Shown one piece after another: positions 1 through 7,581 of a stretch of DNA of 32,606 bases (positions within the stretch are counted from its first letter, which is position 1; every line of letters starts with the position of its first letter). This stretch comes from an uncultured Alphaproteobacteria bacterium (GTDB lineage Bacteria > Pseudomonadota > Alphaproteobacteria > Rhodobacterales > Rhodobacteraceae), in the NCBI GenBank assembly GCA_902580265.1, contig CACHJY010000014.1, forward strand, positions 1 to 32,606. The letters run 5' to 3'. A program made the translations under genes and the position numbers. The notes beneath the pieces were generated by a model. That model had not been told where the DNA came from. It saw only the letters and a program-made list of their open reading frames with translations, and searched no databases.

Positions 1-39
1 CCTTACTTTACCACTCTGATTTATTCGCTAAGGAAAGCC

Positions 40-837
40 TTAACCTAAATTATGGCCCGCAGTTTTAACTATGCCGCCGTCTGAGGCTATGGTTTCACCC
101 ACAACATAAGCTCCAGCTTGTGAACATAGAAATATTGCTAATCCAGCAATATCTTCTGGTAAACCAACCCTTTTTCGTGGATTTTTGCTAGCCGTTTCAC
201 TGTAATCGTGTTTAAGAGCAGAGCCTAGCATCTGACTAGGATAAGGGCCAGGTGCTATAGCGTTGACAAGTATATTTTCTCTGACTAGCTTTGCTGCCAT
301 TACTCGAGTTAAATGATGCACTGCTGCCTTCGATGTACTATAGGAATAACTTTCAAAAGCAGGAACATTAAGCCCATCAATGGAACCAATATTTATAACA
401 CGTGACGGGTCTCTAATAGAGGCTCTTACTTTCAACATTTCCGTTAGTTTTTGTGTTAAAAAGAAAAGAGACTTTACGTTCAAATCCATAACTTTGTCCC
501 ATCCCACCTCGGGGAACTCATCATACGCTTCGCCCCAAGAAGCACCTGCATTATTAATCAAAAAATCAATTGCTTCTTCTTCTTCACCTATTCTTTTAAC
601 GAAATAGTCTATTCCTGTTAAATTACTTAGATCGCATGCAATAGGTATACAAACGCCGTTATATTTATTTGTTAATTCTTCGGCCTTTTCTACTAAGGGA
701 CCTTTCTTGCGAGCGGTTATATATACTTTTACACCATTTGCTAGAAAGCCTGAAGAAATCATTTCACCTATTCCTCTAGAACCACCCGTTACTACTGCGA
801 CTTTGCCAGAAACATTAAAAAGTTCACTTATTTTCAT
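40..837 (-). CDS. SDR family NAD(P)-dependent oxidoreductase, RhlG-like
   Basis: The product is 265 aa, a normal length for a classical short-chain dehydrogenase/reductase. Visible motifs are the Rossmann dinucleotide-binding TGGSRGIG at residues 17-24, NNAG at 95-98, and the catalytic set Ser152, Tyr166 and Lys170 (YSTSK). The C-terminal stretch with PEDIAGLAIFLCS and SDGG is typical of the family. The overall pattern (NNAGASWGEA, GWDKVMDLNVKS, RVINIGSIDGL) resembles RhlG-type 3-oxoacyl reductases, but substrate cannot be read from sequence, and gluconate 5-dehydrogenase-like SDRs are close alternatives. It is expected to be a soluble cytoplasmic enzyme. It starts at an ATG with no strong Shine-Dalgarno. 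It lies just left of the tRNA-derived repeat array, and whether it belongs to that array or to the older chromosome is unclear. Confidence 0.88.
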   Translation of the reverse strand: MKISELFNVSGKVAVVTGGSRGIGEMISSGFLANGVKVYITARKKGPLVEKAEELTNKYNGVCIPIACDLSNLTGIDYFVKRIGEEEEAIDFLINNAGASWGEAYDEFPEVGWDKVMDLNVKSLFFLTQKLTEMLKVRASIRDPSRVINIGSIDGLNVPAFESYSYSTSKAAVHHLTRVMAAKLVRENILVNAIAPGPYPSQMLGSALKHDYSETASKNPRKRVGLPEDIAGLAIFLCSQAGAYVVGETIASDGGIVKTAGHNLG

Positions 838-1011
838 CTCTAACCAACGTATACTTAATAAACAATCGTATAAAAAGAAGATCCGAAAGTAAAATAATAA
901 ATATCACCCTTTCTTTACGCCTTTCAAGATGACTATTTTAAATTTTAAATGAGTGCTTAACATTATTTTCTCTAAATACAAAAATTTCTCATAGTCACCC
1001 ATTTCATAAAA

Positions 1012-1050
1012 ATGGTGTTAGGGAGCAAGGACTCGAAGCTATACCCAGGG
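1012..1050. repeat. Degenerate att-like core C1 (tRNA 3'-end relic)
   Basis: The segment contains GGACTCGAAGC and then ATACCCAGGGTGTCATAC. It lines up with the better-preserved copies at 8740-8788 and 3340-3385, including the tRNA T-arm part and the start of the right arm, but with more mismatches. It is read as the outermost, most decayed attachment-site relic of the array. Confidence 0.55.
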
Positions 1051-1090
1051 TGTCATACTTGGTCATACCTTTTCATACTTTGTCATACGA
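1051..1090. repeat. Four tandem 10-bp repeats in the right arm of C1
   Basis: Four consecutive decamers read TGTCATACTT, GGTCATACCT, TTTCATACTT and TGTCATACGA. All share TCATAC at the same phase, one helical turn apart. Two other arms in this window carry the same four-unit block in a more diverged form. This spacing suits cooperative protein binding on one face of the DNA, for example by a recombinase or accessory factor; that role is inference. Confidence 0.7.
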
Positions 1091-1130
1091 AAAATGGCGG
1101 TGGGGTACAAGGAATATTCCTGTACCCGCT
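1089..1130. repeat. Degenerate att-like core C2 with hairpin
   Basis: The segment GAAAAATGGCGGTGGGGTAC followed by AAGGAATATTCCTGTACCC resembles the junction of left arm and tRNA 3' end seen at 8735-8775 (GGAAAACGTGGTGGGGGTAC). It forms an inverted repeat, GTACAAGGAAT against ATTCCTGTAC, the analogue of the tRNA T-stem. It sits only about 80 bp from C1, so the two may be ends of a collapsed insertion. Confidence 0.45.
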
Positions 1131-1260
1131 GTTGTAATCATCTAATCTTAATGCGAATAGTTTATCTAGTGAACTAATATAGCTGTTATTTAAATTACAG
1201 ATGTTATACTCTCCTAATTAGACTAACTTCAACTAACTTTTATAAATTTATAAAACTGCC

Positions 1261-3126
1261 ATGAGCGTAGAAAAAATAGATAGAAAAATTTCTGTGATAT
1301 TTGCTACAGATGTAGTTGACTACAGCTTGCATATGGAAAAAGACGAGTCTGGAACGGTGACAAGTCTTAGGACATATGAAAAGATTTTGAAAGAAGCTTT
1401 TAAGAAACATGGAGGACGACTCTTCAATACGGGAGGAGATTCTTTTCTGGCCGAGTTCTCTAGTGCAGTAAAGGCTGTAGAATGTGCCATAGATTTCCAA
1501 AATATTGTAAAAGAAAAAAAAATAAAACCTTCTCTTAGTTTTAGAATAGGAATTAATGCGGGGGATGTGATACTACAGAAGAAAAATCTTCTAGGCGATG
1601 GCGTTAATGTAGCAGCGCGCCTTGAGCAATTATCACAACCTAATGGGATAACCATTTCAAAAAGCATCTACGATTACATTGAAGGTAAATTAGATTTAAA
1701 AATTCAAGATTTAGGCATTCAACAGGTCAAGAAAAACAAGTTTCATGCTTTTGACATTTTACTAGATCCAGCACAAAAAAGAGATTTAAAGAGAAAGAAA
1801 TATAATCTTAAAATAGCTAGTGTAGTAGCGCTATTTCTTTTGCTCTTTGGTGTTGCTTATTACCAAACTACCACCAAAGATGAAACTCCTGAGACTATAT
1901 TCACTAAATCTGATAGGCCATCTATTCTTGTGCTACCCTTTAAAAATCTTTCTGCTTCAGATAATGAATTTGTTGCTTCCGGTATAACCGATACACTTAT
2001 ATCAACTCTTTCTAACTATGAACAACTTTTAGTGCAATCCCGAAACACTAGTGATTTTGTTTCAAAAAATAAATTTTCTGATAAAGAAATATTAGAAAAC
2101 TATAAAACACAGTACGTCGTATCCGGTAGCGTTCAGGTAGCAGGCGAAAAAACACGTATAAATGTCCAGCTAAATGATCTTGTGAAAAACGACACTCTCT
2201 ACTCAGAAAAATATGACTTTGAGTTGCAAGATTTATTTAGAGTGCAAGACACGCTCAGTGAAGAAATTTTAAATAAGTTGTCAATTAAGCTTATAGTAGG
2301 TTCACTTGGTCAAGATTATAGAAAATACTTTAAGTCTGTAGAAAGCTGGCGTAAAAGCTTTAAGGCAAGGTCAGAGCTTATAAAAGGTACTCCTGAAAGC
2401 ATTCAAAATCTTGGCAGGCTTGCCGATGAACTGATGCGTGAAGAGCCTGACAATCCAATGTCGCTAGTTTTAAAAGGATGGCATCTACTGTATACTGTAA
2501 CAAACAAGCAAGAAGCCATTACGGGTTATGAACTGGCTTTAAAGTCTATAGAGTTAGGCCCAGATATTTCAGAAACGCACGTATTAAGCGCTTTTTTCGA
2601 ATTCGGTCATGCAGAAAAGCTTTTTGATCTGAGAACAGATGCACTAGCTTTAGCAGAAAAAAGGGCTGTAATTGCAGGAGAGTTAAATAAAAGTAGTCCC
2701 CATGCCTTTGCATCTGTTGGCAATATTCTTTCAGGAGTTGGAAAATATAAAGAAGCACTTCCTAATTATAGAAAGGCAATTGCTATAGCGCCACATGCTG
2801 AGTCGTGGATTAAGACAGCGTTTTTAAATACTCTTGTGATACTTGAAAAATACGATGAAGCTATTCCTCTAGCAATAGAATTGGCGAGTGCTGATCAATT
2901 CGCATCTAATTCGAGAGCAGCTGCTTTCTCAATGCTGGCATTTATTAGCTTTAAACAAGGAAATAAAAAAAAAGCTAATCAATTTATTGAGAAATTACAA
3001 AATCTTGATTTGAAAAAGTTACAAATGTCACCTTTGGAAATAGTGATGGGCAGCCTGTACAACATAGAGGATGATAGCTTCAAAGAAGAATTTAAGAAAA
3101 CTCTTAATGGGTTGGGACTCATATAA
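1261..3126 (+). CDS. Membrane-anchored class III adenylate/guanylate cyclase with TPR region (copy 1)
   Basis: The 621-aa product has a cytoplasmic class III nucleotide cyclase domain at about residues 8-135. Metal-binding Asp17 (ATDVVDYS) and Asp60 (NTGGDSF) are present, as are the transition-state residues Asn116 and Arg120 in GDGVNVAAR, so the domain looks catalytically competent. A single transmembrane helix lies at about 183-201. It is followed by a TolB/FlgO-like domain at about 218-345 (RPSILVLPFKNLS, VVSGSVQ) and helical TPR-type repeats to the end, probably exported to the periplasm. It most likely makes cAMP in response to an unknown extracytoplasmic signal; cGMP cannot be excluded. 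It starts at an ATG with no evident Shine-Dalgarno and stands alone between att-like repeats. A paralogue of the same architecture lies at 8906-10759 on the other strand. Confidence 0.85.
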   Translation: MSVEKIDRKISVIFATDVVDYSLHMEKDESGTVTSLRTYEKILKEAFKKHGGRLFNTGGDSFLAEFSSAVKAVECAIDFQNIVKEKKIKPSLSFRIGINAGDVILQKKNLLGDGVNVAARLEQLSQPNGITISKSIYDYIEGKLDLKIQDLGIQQVKKNKFHAFDILLDPAQKRDLKRKKYNLKIASVVALFLLLFGVAYYQTTTKDETPETIFTKSDRPSILVLPFKNLSASDNEFVASGITDTLISTLSNYEQLLVQSRNTSDFVSKNKFSDKEILENYKTQYVVSGSVQVAGEKTRINVQLNDLVKNDTLYSEKYDFELQDLFRVQDTLSEEILNKLSIKLIVGSLGQDYRKYFKSVESWRKSFKARSELIKGTPESIQNLGRLADELMREEPDNPMSLVLKGWHLLYTVTNKQEAITGYELALKSIELGPDISETHVLSAFFEFGHAEKLFDLRTDALALAEKRAVIAGELNKSSPHAFASVGNILSGVGKYKEALPNYRKAIAIAPHAESWIKTAFLNTLVILEKYDEAIPLAIELASADQFASNSRAAAFSMLAFISFKQGNKKKANQFIEKLQNLDLKKLQMSPLEIVMGSLYNIEDDSFKEEFKKTLNGLGLI

Positions 3127-3230
3127 TTCAAGAGTACCAAAACTGAATGATTTGATAGCATTAACGCTTTGAATACCATGGTAAAACAAGCTGTTTCAGA
3201 AACAAATTTTCCAGGTAAAAATTTCGTATT

Positions 3231-3263
3231 ATGTGGGTACAGGACAGAAACCAGTACCCTAGG
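3231..3263. repeat. Degenerate att-like core A'
   Basis: The sequence GTGGGTACAGGAC, then GAAACCAGTACCCTAGG, matches the tRNA T-arm region (GGGTACAGGACTCGAACCTG) with a small deletion and a few changes. It precedes the better core A by about 107 bp, forming a doublet as C1 and C2 do. Confidence 0.4.
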
Positions 3264-3297
3264 TGCCAAAAAACACCTAAAAATGGCACCAGAGGTG
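3261..3297. repeat. Inverted-repeat cluster between A' and A
   Basis: AGGTGCC at 3261-3267 can pair with GGCACC at 3285-3290, and alternative pairings exist with CACCT at 3274-3278 and AGGTGC at 3293-3298. No T-run follows on either strand, so it does not look like an intrinsic terminator. Its place inside the putative recombination region suggests a structural or protein-binding role, but none is demonstrated. Confidence 0.4.
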
Positions 3298-3310
3298 CAG
3301 TCAATTGTGT

Positions 3311-3366
3311 TAAGTTATTAATATATATAGGGAAAATAGTGGTAGGGGTACAGGACTCGAACCTGT
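3311..3366. repeat. att-like core A: tRNA 3' end plus flank
   Basis: This 56-bp segment matches the true tRNA locus at 10935-10990 at roughly nine of ten positions by eye. It runs from the AT-rich flank (TAAGTTATTAATATATAT) through GTGGTA to the T-arm (GGTACAGGACTCGAACCTGT). The tRNA similarity stops there: no anticodon or D arm follows, so it is a truncated copy and not a gene. It is best explained as an attachment-site junction. Confidence 0.75.
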
Positions 3367-3448
3367 ACTCATAGTGTCATACCTGGTCATAAATGTTCAT
3401 ATAGTGTTACACGCATTTTGTGAACAGAACAGGAAATTTTGTGGGAAG
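3367..3448. repeat. Right arm of core A
   Basis: The arm begins at the end of the T-arm copy. It carries four 10-bp-phased units at 3375-3414 (TGTCATACCT, GGTCATAAAT, GTTCATATAG, TGTTACACGC), then TTGTGAACAG at 3418-3427 and TTGTGGGAAG at 3439-3448 around AACAGGAAA. It matches the arm at 8770-8862 almost base for base, except for an 11-bp insertion in the latter. Confidence 0.7.
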
Positions 3449-3513
3449 ACTGATCTCTTATGTCTTTAAATCATTTTTATGCCTATAAAACCTTGCTCAT
3501 TTGAATTAAAACC

Positions 3514-4257
3514 TTACTTTTTAAATTCAAATTTCTTCATTTCGCCTATATATTCTTTCTGTCGTGGGAACGCATATCCTCCGATCTTGCTAGTACTTTT
3601 GTTCATTTTTACAATACCTTCACTTAAAACCGTCGCTGCAGAAACTCCTTCTATTATTGGTATTGAAAATTCTTTCTCTAAACTATTTGCAAATTCAACC
3701 ATTCCAGCACAACCAAGTACAATACTTTCCACTTTTTTGTCACCAATTAATCGACTGATTTCCGCTCTAATTTTACCAATCGCTAATTTAGATTGTTTTT
3801 CCAGTTCCAAAACTGGTACCTCAACTGATGTTACACTCGTGCAACGTTTGCCAAAACCCATCTTATAAATATTATTTTTCAGAATCGGAACACTTATGTC
3901 TAGGGTTGTTATGACTCCAAAAGTCTCAGAAAGCATAGACGCAATGTAACATGCGGACTGCCCGATTCCCAATACCGGTTTGTTTGTCATTGCTCTTGCG
4001 GCATCAAGGCCAGTATCATCGAAACATGCTATAATAAAGGCGTCTGCATATTTATGTTCCTTTACCTTTGTTAATAGTCCAGGCAAAGAAAATACCTCAT
4101 CGTAATATCCTTCAATACTTATTGGACCACTATCAGGGTTAACGGCAATAATGCTGGTGTTTGAAGAAGCTACACTTTTCGCACCTGCTTCGATAGCTTT
4201 AGTCATAGAAGCCGAGGTATTTGGGTTAATCAGACAAATGTTTATTTCATCAGGCAC
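3514..4257 (-). CDS. Asp/Glu/hydantoin racemase family protein
   Basis: The 247-aa protein opens with INPNTSASMT, the hallmark of the hydantoin/allantoin racemase branch of the Asp/Glu racemase superfamily. The two catalytic cysteines expected of a cofactor-independent racemase are present at Cys78 (IIACFDD) and Cys183 (LGCAGM). It is cytoplasmic and normally interconverts enantiomers of a hydantoin, allantoin or amino-acid-like substrate; related folds also include maleate isomerase and arylmalonate decarboxylase, so the exact reaction is open. The start is a GTG directly after the stop of the upstream permease gene, preceded by AAGGAAAT. It is the last gene of an ABC importer operon, so it probably acts on the imported solute. 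Confidence 0.82.
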   Translation of the reverse strand: MPDEINICLINPNTSASMTKAIEAGAKSVASSNTSIIAVNPDSGPISIEGYYDEVFSLPGLLTKVKEHKYADAFIIACFDDTGLDAARAMTNKPVLGIGQSACYIASMLSETFGVITTLDISVPILKNNIYKMGFGKRCTSVTSVEVPVLELEKQSKLAIGKIRAEISRLIGDKKVESIVLGCAGMVEFANSLEKEFSIPIIEGVSAATVLSEGIVKMNKSTSKIGGYAFPRQKEYIGEMKKFEFKK

Positions 4258-5127
4258 CTAAAATTTCCTTCTGTTAAATAAAAAAACTAACCCCAAGGAT
4301 AATCCTATAACAAAAAATGAAACAGCAGTTGTTATAGCCCCGAGAGCATAAATAATTGGCGTAGTGACCGTGGTAGTTAACCCTCTCAAATCCAGTGGCA
4401 AGGTATTTGTTGCCCCCATTACTTGTGATGAGCGCGCAAGCTCATCATACGACAAAGTAAAACCAAACAGTGCTATTCCAACAATACTGGGCAAGATAAT
4501 TGGGAGTACAATGTACCTAAAGGTCTGGTAAGAACTTGCACCCAAATCTTTAGCCGCTTCCTCGAACGACTTATCAAACCTATTAAAAATGGCAAACATG
4601 ATAAGCAACCCAAATGGTAGAGTCCATGTAAGTTGTGCTCCAAACCCACTTGTATACATTCCTAGCGAAGTTTGAAAGTTATCTTCGATTTGCTTGATTT
4701 CAAGTGATTTCCCAACCCATAAAATAATATTATCTATTATTCTAAACTCCAATGCTATCCCAAGAGATAACACTATAGATGGAACTATAAGGCTCGCAAC
4801 GGCAACATAAAACAATATATTGGCTCCAAAAAAGTTGCGTCGAAAGGCTAAACCCGCCGCTACAGAAAGAGTTACGGTTAACATCATAACTAAAAAACCT
4901 AATGCAATCGATCTTCTAAATGAAGCTCCTATATCAACTAGCCCTGACCCATTCCATAACTCTTTAAACCAATGAATTGAAAAACCTTGGAGTGGGAAAA
5001 CCAAACCTCCTTCAGGACCCTGAAAACTGAGTAAAATTATGGAAAAAATTGGGCCATACAAGAAGATAACGAAAGAAATAAATATTAAAAAAAACAAATA
5101 GTAACCGAAAGTATTTTTTCTAAACAT
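4258..5127 (-). CDS. ABC transporter permease, PotC-like
   Basis: This inner-membrane subunit has about six hydrophobic segments. The cytoplasmic EAA loop is well preserved (EEAAKDLGASSYQTFRYIVL, then PIILPSI), which docks the ATPase. Length (289 aa) and the N-terminal segment followed by a periplasmic SIHWF-type stretch fit the PotC/YdcV group of spermidine/putrescine-type importers. I chose the ATG that overlaps the preceding permease stop as TGATG; a GTG one codon earlier is possible. It pairs with the PotB-like permease upstream to form the channel. The substrate is not determined by these motifs. Confidence 0.88.
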   Translation of the reverse strand: MFRKNTFGYYLFFLIFISFVIFLYGPIFSIILLSFQGPEGGLVFPLQGFSIHWFKELWNGSGLVDIGASFRRSIALGFLVMMLTVTLSVAAGLAFRRNFFGANILFYVAVASLIVPSIVLSLGIALEFRIIDNIILWVGKSLEIKQIEDNFQTSLGMYTSGFGAQLTWTLPFGLLIMFAIFNRFDKSFEEAAKDLGASSYQTFRYIVLPIILPSIVGIALFGFTLSYDELARSSQVMGATNTLPLDLRGLTTTVTTPIIYALGAITTAVSFFVIGLSLGLVFLFNRRKF

Positions 5128-6014
5128 CACAGTTCTTTTCTGATATCGATGAATTTCGTCATCACATAAATTATAAATATGGTAATAATCAATAATATAA
5201 CAGCATTAGCAGCTGCACCGGGAAATTGTAGGTAATTCATTTCCGTGTTTATGATTTTTCCCACTGACGCTAGCTGTTGACCTCCCATTATACCTATAGT
5301 CAGAAAATCCCCCATAACAACAGTTACTACAAATATTGACCCTATAATTATACCAGTCTTACTTAAAGGTATAATAATATTAAAAATAATTTGAAGGTGG
5401 CTTGCTCCAGCATCATACGCAGCCTCTACTATGGATCTATCAATTCTTATCATTGAGTTGAAAATTGGAACTATCATAAAAAGAGTATATAGATGAACAA
5501 GCGCTAGAATGACTGAAAAACTTGAATACAAAAGCCATTCTATTGGTTGGTCTATAATTCCCAATGATAGAAAAAACTCGTTTACCAGACCGTTTCTGCC
5601 TAATAAAGGTATCCATGATACCATTCTTATCACATTGGAGGTCCAAAATGGTATTGTGCAGACTAAGAATAAACATACTTGCAAGGGGATCGAGTTTACG
5701 TAAAACGCTAAAAAGTATGCCACACAAAAACCAAGAACTAGTGTTATCACCCAAGTGAAAAAGCAAAAGAAAAATGTCGAAAGATAAGTCTTAAACGTTA
5801 GACATAAGCCACTTTCGTTAGAAAGGCATCCGTCGAATATATAAATATAATTGTCGAATATTAAATCTGGTATTATGGCGTAATCAGTATAATCCCAAAA
5901 GCTTACTATTATTGTTAAGACTAAAGGAAGCACAAAGTATGCAAAGAATACCAAAGCAAATGGTAGGGCCAACCATCCTACGTGGGGCTTTATTTTACCC
6001 GATGGAAACTGCAT
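5127..6014 (-). CDS. ABC transporter permease, PotB-like
   Basis: The 295-aa polytopic protein has an N-terminal membrane segment (residues about 13-38), a periplasmic loop with two cysteines (GCLSNESGLC), then a further membrane domain with the EAA motif VEAAYDAGASHLQIIFNIII. This is the PotB/PotH arrangement. It begins at an ATG about 67 bp downstream of the binding-protein gene, after a strong hairpin. It overlaps the PotC-like gene by one base, so the two are probably translationally coupled. It forms the heterodimeric channel of the importer. Confidence 0.88.
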   Translation of the reverse strand: MQFPSGKIKPHVGWLALPFALVFFAYFVLPLVLTIIVSFWDYTDYAIIPDLIFDNYIYIFDGCLSNESGLCLTFKTYLSTFFFCFFTWVITLVLGFCVAYFLAFYVNSIPLQVCLFLVCTIPFWTSNVIRMVSWIPLLGRNGLVNEFFLSLGIIDQPIEWLLYSSFSVILALVHLYTLFMIVPIFNSMIRIDRSIVEAAYDAGASHLQIIFNIIIPLSKTGIIIGSIFVVTVVMGDFLTIGIMGGQQLASVGKIINTEMNYLQFPGAAANAVILLIITIFIIYVMTKFIDIRKEL

Positions 6015-6031
6015 TTTTCTTTTTTATAACT

Positions 6032-6060
6032 CAAAGGGACAGTAAAACGCTGCCCCTTTG
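6032..6060 (-). promoter_or_regulatory. RNA hairpin between binding-protein and permease genes
   Basis: On the minus-strand transcript CAAAGGGGCAG and CTGTCCCTTTG pair over 11 bp around a 7-nt loop, with one G-U wobble and no mismatch. The plus-strand RNA would instead have an A-C mismatch, which supports a role in the leftward transcript. No U-tract follows, so it looks less like a full terminator than a 3'-end stabiliser or partial attenuator. Such elements commonly keep binding-protein mRNA above permease mRNA. Confidence 0.6.
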
Positions 6061-6081
6061 GTAAACATAAATGCTCTTTTT

Positions 6082-7350
6082 CTAAGCTGCAACCATTTCG
6101 TTCCACTTACGAACCATGTATTTGTTCTCATCCATGGTTGCGTTCCAACAAGCGACGCCTCCCATTCTATCTTCATAGGAGCCACCATCTCTTTTTTCTC
6201 CAGCAGAGGCTAGCTTAGCACCGGTAGGACTTTCGATATCACCCTTGGCAGCTTTACCTTCCATCCAGAAACCCCACTCATCTTCTGACATATATTGTTT
6301 TGCGGTTGGTAATACCGCAGAATAGTATCCCTGTCTATTCAAGTAAGCGCCAACCCATCCTGAAAGATACCAATTTACAAACTCATAAACCGCATCAGCC
6401 GTTTTGCCTTTAGTAGTTTTTGGCAACGCAAATCCCGCTGCCCAAGCTCTATAACCTTCCTTTAACGGTTGATAAATACAATCTTTCCCTTGTGCCTTCA
6501 CTGCAGTAATAGCAGGAGACCACATTGACTGAATAACAACTTCGCCAGATGCCATTAAATTTACACTTTCGTTAAAATCTGTCCAAAACGCTCTAAACTG
6601 GCCAGATTTCTTTGCTTCCGTAAATATCTTCATCGTAAGGTCAATTTCAGATTTAGTCATATTGCCTTTGTCGGGATATTTATATTCACCCATTGCTTCT
6701 ACTACCATGGCGGCGTCCATTATTCCGATAGAGGGAATATTGAGCGTTGCAGCTTTTCCCTTAAATTCTGGGTTTAGTAACTCTGCCCAGGATGTTATTG
6801 GTCTTCCTATAAGGTCTGGTCTTATACCTAGCGTATCGGCATTGTAGATAGTAGGAATTAAGGTCGCATATTGAGTAACATCGTCAGCGAACTTCTTTCC
6901 AGTAGAACCCTCGAGATACATGACTTTAGATGGCGCAGTCCCCTGAAGCCCAACTTTTTTTCCTTTCGGAGTAATCCCTTTTGTGAATATAGAGGTTACA
7001 TTGTCCCATTCTTTTATTCTTTTAGTGTCCATACCTAGTATATTCCCTGAGGGCACTAATTTTGGTAAACTGAAATACTCTGTGTCGACAATGTCAAAAC
7101 TGTTTGGCTGGGTAAGAACTCGCTTAGTAACTTCATCTGTGGTGACAGCTATGAATTTGACTTTTAACCCGGTATCCTCGAAAAGTTTCTTTTGTACTTC
7201 ATCACCCATACTGACTGCTGTGCCAAGATATCTAAGTGTAATTGGGTCCGCTGAGATCACGGCTGGAGCATATAGCCCCAAACCGGTAGCTGCAACCGTT
7301 CCCGCACCTAACTTTAAAACCTTTCTTCTTGAAAATTTGTTATTTTTCAT
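6082..7350 (-). CDS. Tat-exported ABC substrate-binding protein, PotD/PotF-like
   Basis: The 422-aa protein begins with a twin-arginine signal (KNNKFSRRKVLKLGAG) and a hydrophobic stretch ending in VISADP, so it should be exported folded to the periplasm. The mature part has the two-lobe layout of the PotD/PotF family, with WTDFNESVNLMASGEVVIQS and FALPKTTKGKTADAVYEFVN. The start at 7350 is chosen because GGAGG lies five bases upstream and the signal peptide begins there; an in-frame extension to 7410 adds 20 unrelated residues. It is first in a leftward operon and delivers substrate to the two permeases. Ligand type (polyamine, amino acid or hydantoin-like) is not resolved. Confidence 0.88.
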   Translation of the reverse strand: MKNNKFSRRKVLKLGAGTVAATGLGLYAPAVISADPITLRYLGTAVSMGDEVQKKLFEDTGLKVKFIAVTTDEVTKRVLTQPNSFDIVDTEYFSLPKLVPSGNILGMDTKRIKEWDNVTSIFTKGITPKGKKVGLQGTAPSKVMYLEGSTGKKFADDVTQYATLIPTIYNADTLGIRPDLIGRPITSWAELLNPEFKGKAATLNIPSIGIMDAAMVVEAMGEYKYPDKGNMTKSEIDLTMKIFTEAKKSGQFRAFWTDFNESVNLMASGEVVIQSMWSPAITAVKAQGKDCIYQPLKEGYRAWAAGFALPKTTKGKTADAVYEFVNWYLSGWVGAYLNRQGYYSAVLPTAKQYMSEDEWGFWMEGKAAKGDIESPTGAKLASAGEKRDGGSYEDRMGGVACWNATMDENKYMVRKWNEMVAA

Positions 7351-7355
7351 TTTTA

Positions 7356-7360
7356 CCTCC
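7356..7360 (-). promoter_or_regulatory. Strong Shine-Dalgarno that fixes the binding-protein start
   Basis: GGAGG on the minus strand is followed by TAAAA and then the ATG at 7350. It is one of the few strong ribosome-binding sites in this window and decides between the start at 7350 and an upstream in-frame codon at 7410. Confidence 0.75.
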
Positions 7361-7581
7361 AATAGTAGAATGTTAACCCCCTCCCAACATCGGTACCCTA
7401 AAAAACTCAACAGAACAAAAATTCAGGCAAACACAAAATTTTTTTTCAAAAAAAACTCATTTTATGATTAATTAATGTGCAAAAAATCATTTTTGCTCAA
7501 AATTACAGCAATATACTAACATATATTTTTTATTTTTATTTTGTATTTGAAATGCAAGCTAAATAAAGTTATCCAGAATTT

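Larger units (their letters stand above)
838..1260. other. Intergenic region with decayed tRNA-derived repeats
   Basis: This 423-bp gene-free stretch separates the SDR gene from the first cyclase gene. Bases 838-1011 are AT-rich and show nothing I recognise. Bases 1012-1130 hold two degenerate copies of the tRNA-3'-end repeat with a four-fold 10-bp iteron between them, listed separately. Bases 1131-1260 are AT-rich and should carry the promoter of the downstream cyclase gene; a TATACT hexamer at 1205-1210 is a possible -10 box but no convincing -35 box accompanies it. Confidence 0.6.
1012..3366. mobile_element. Putative tRNA-anchored cassette 1 (cyclase cargo, no integrase)
   Basis: The interval runs from the degenerate core C1 to the well-preserved core A. 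It carries one gene, the class III cyclase-TPR gene at 1261-3126. The right-arm iterons lie at its left end and a left arm resembling the tRNA's own 3' flank lies at its right end, as expected for an element integrated at the 3' end of a tRNA that points left. No recombinase gene is present. The boundaries are inferred from the repeats only. Confidence 0.45.
3127..3513. other. Intergenic region holding att-like cores A' and A
   Basis: This 387-bp stretch has no gene. Bases 3127-3230 show nothing recognisable and no clear terminator for the cyclase gene. Bases 3231-3263 are a degenerate core, 3261-3297 a cluster of inverted repeats, 3311-3366 a well-preserved copy of the tRNA 3' end with flank, and 3367-3448 its right arm. 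Bases 3449-3513 lead into the 3' end of the racemase gene. Confidence 0.65.

Noticed and set aside
3261..3297. Intrinsic terminator for the first cyclase gene
   Set aside because: The stem-loops are not followed by a T-run on either strand and lie more than 130 bp past the stop codon.
3311..3366. A second tRNA gene at core A (and at core B)
   Set aside because: Only the T arm and 3' acceptor half are present. No D arm or anticodon arm follows on either strand.
3479..3868. A 129-codon plus-strand frame over the racemase 3' end
   Set aside because: It is antisense to a well-supported racemase gene, shows no family motif, and begins in the att-like region without a ribosome-binding site.
7351..7410. 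Longer N terminus for the binding protein
   Set aside because: The added 20 residues would precede the twin-arginine signal and ignore the strong GGAGG at 7356-7360.
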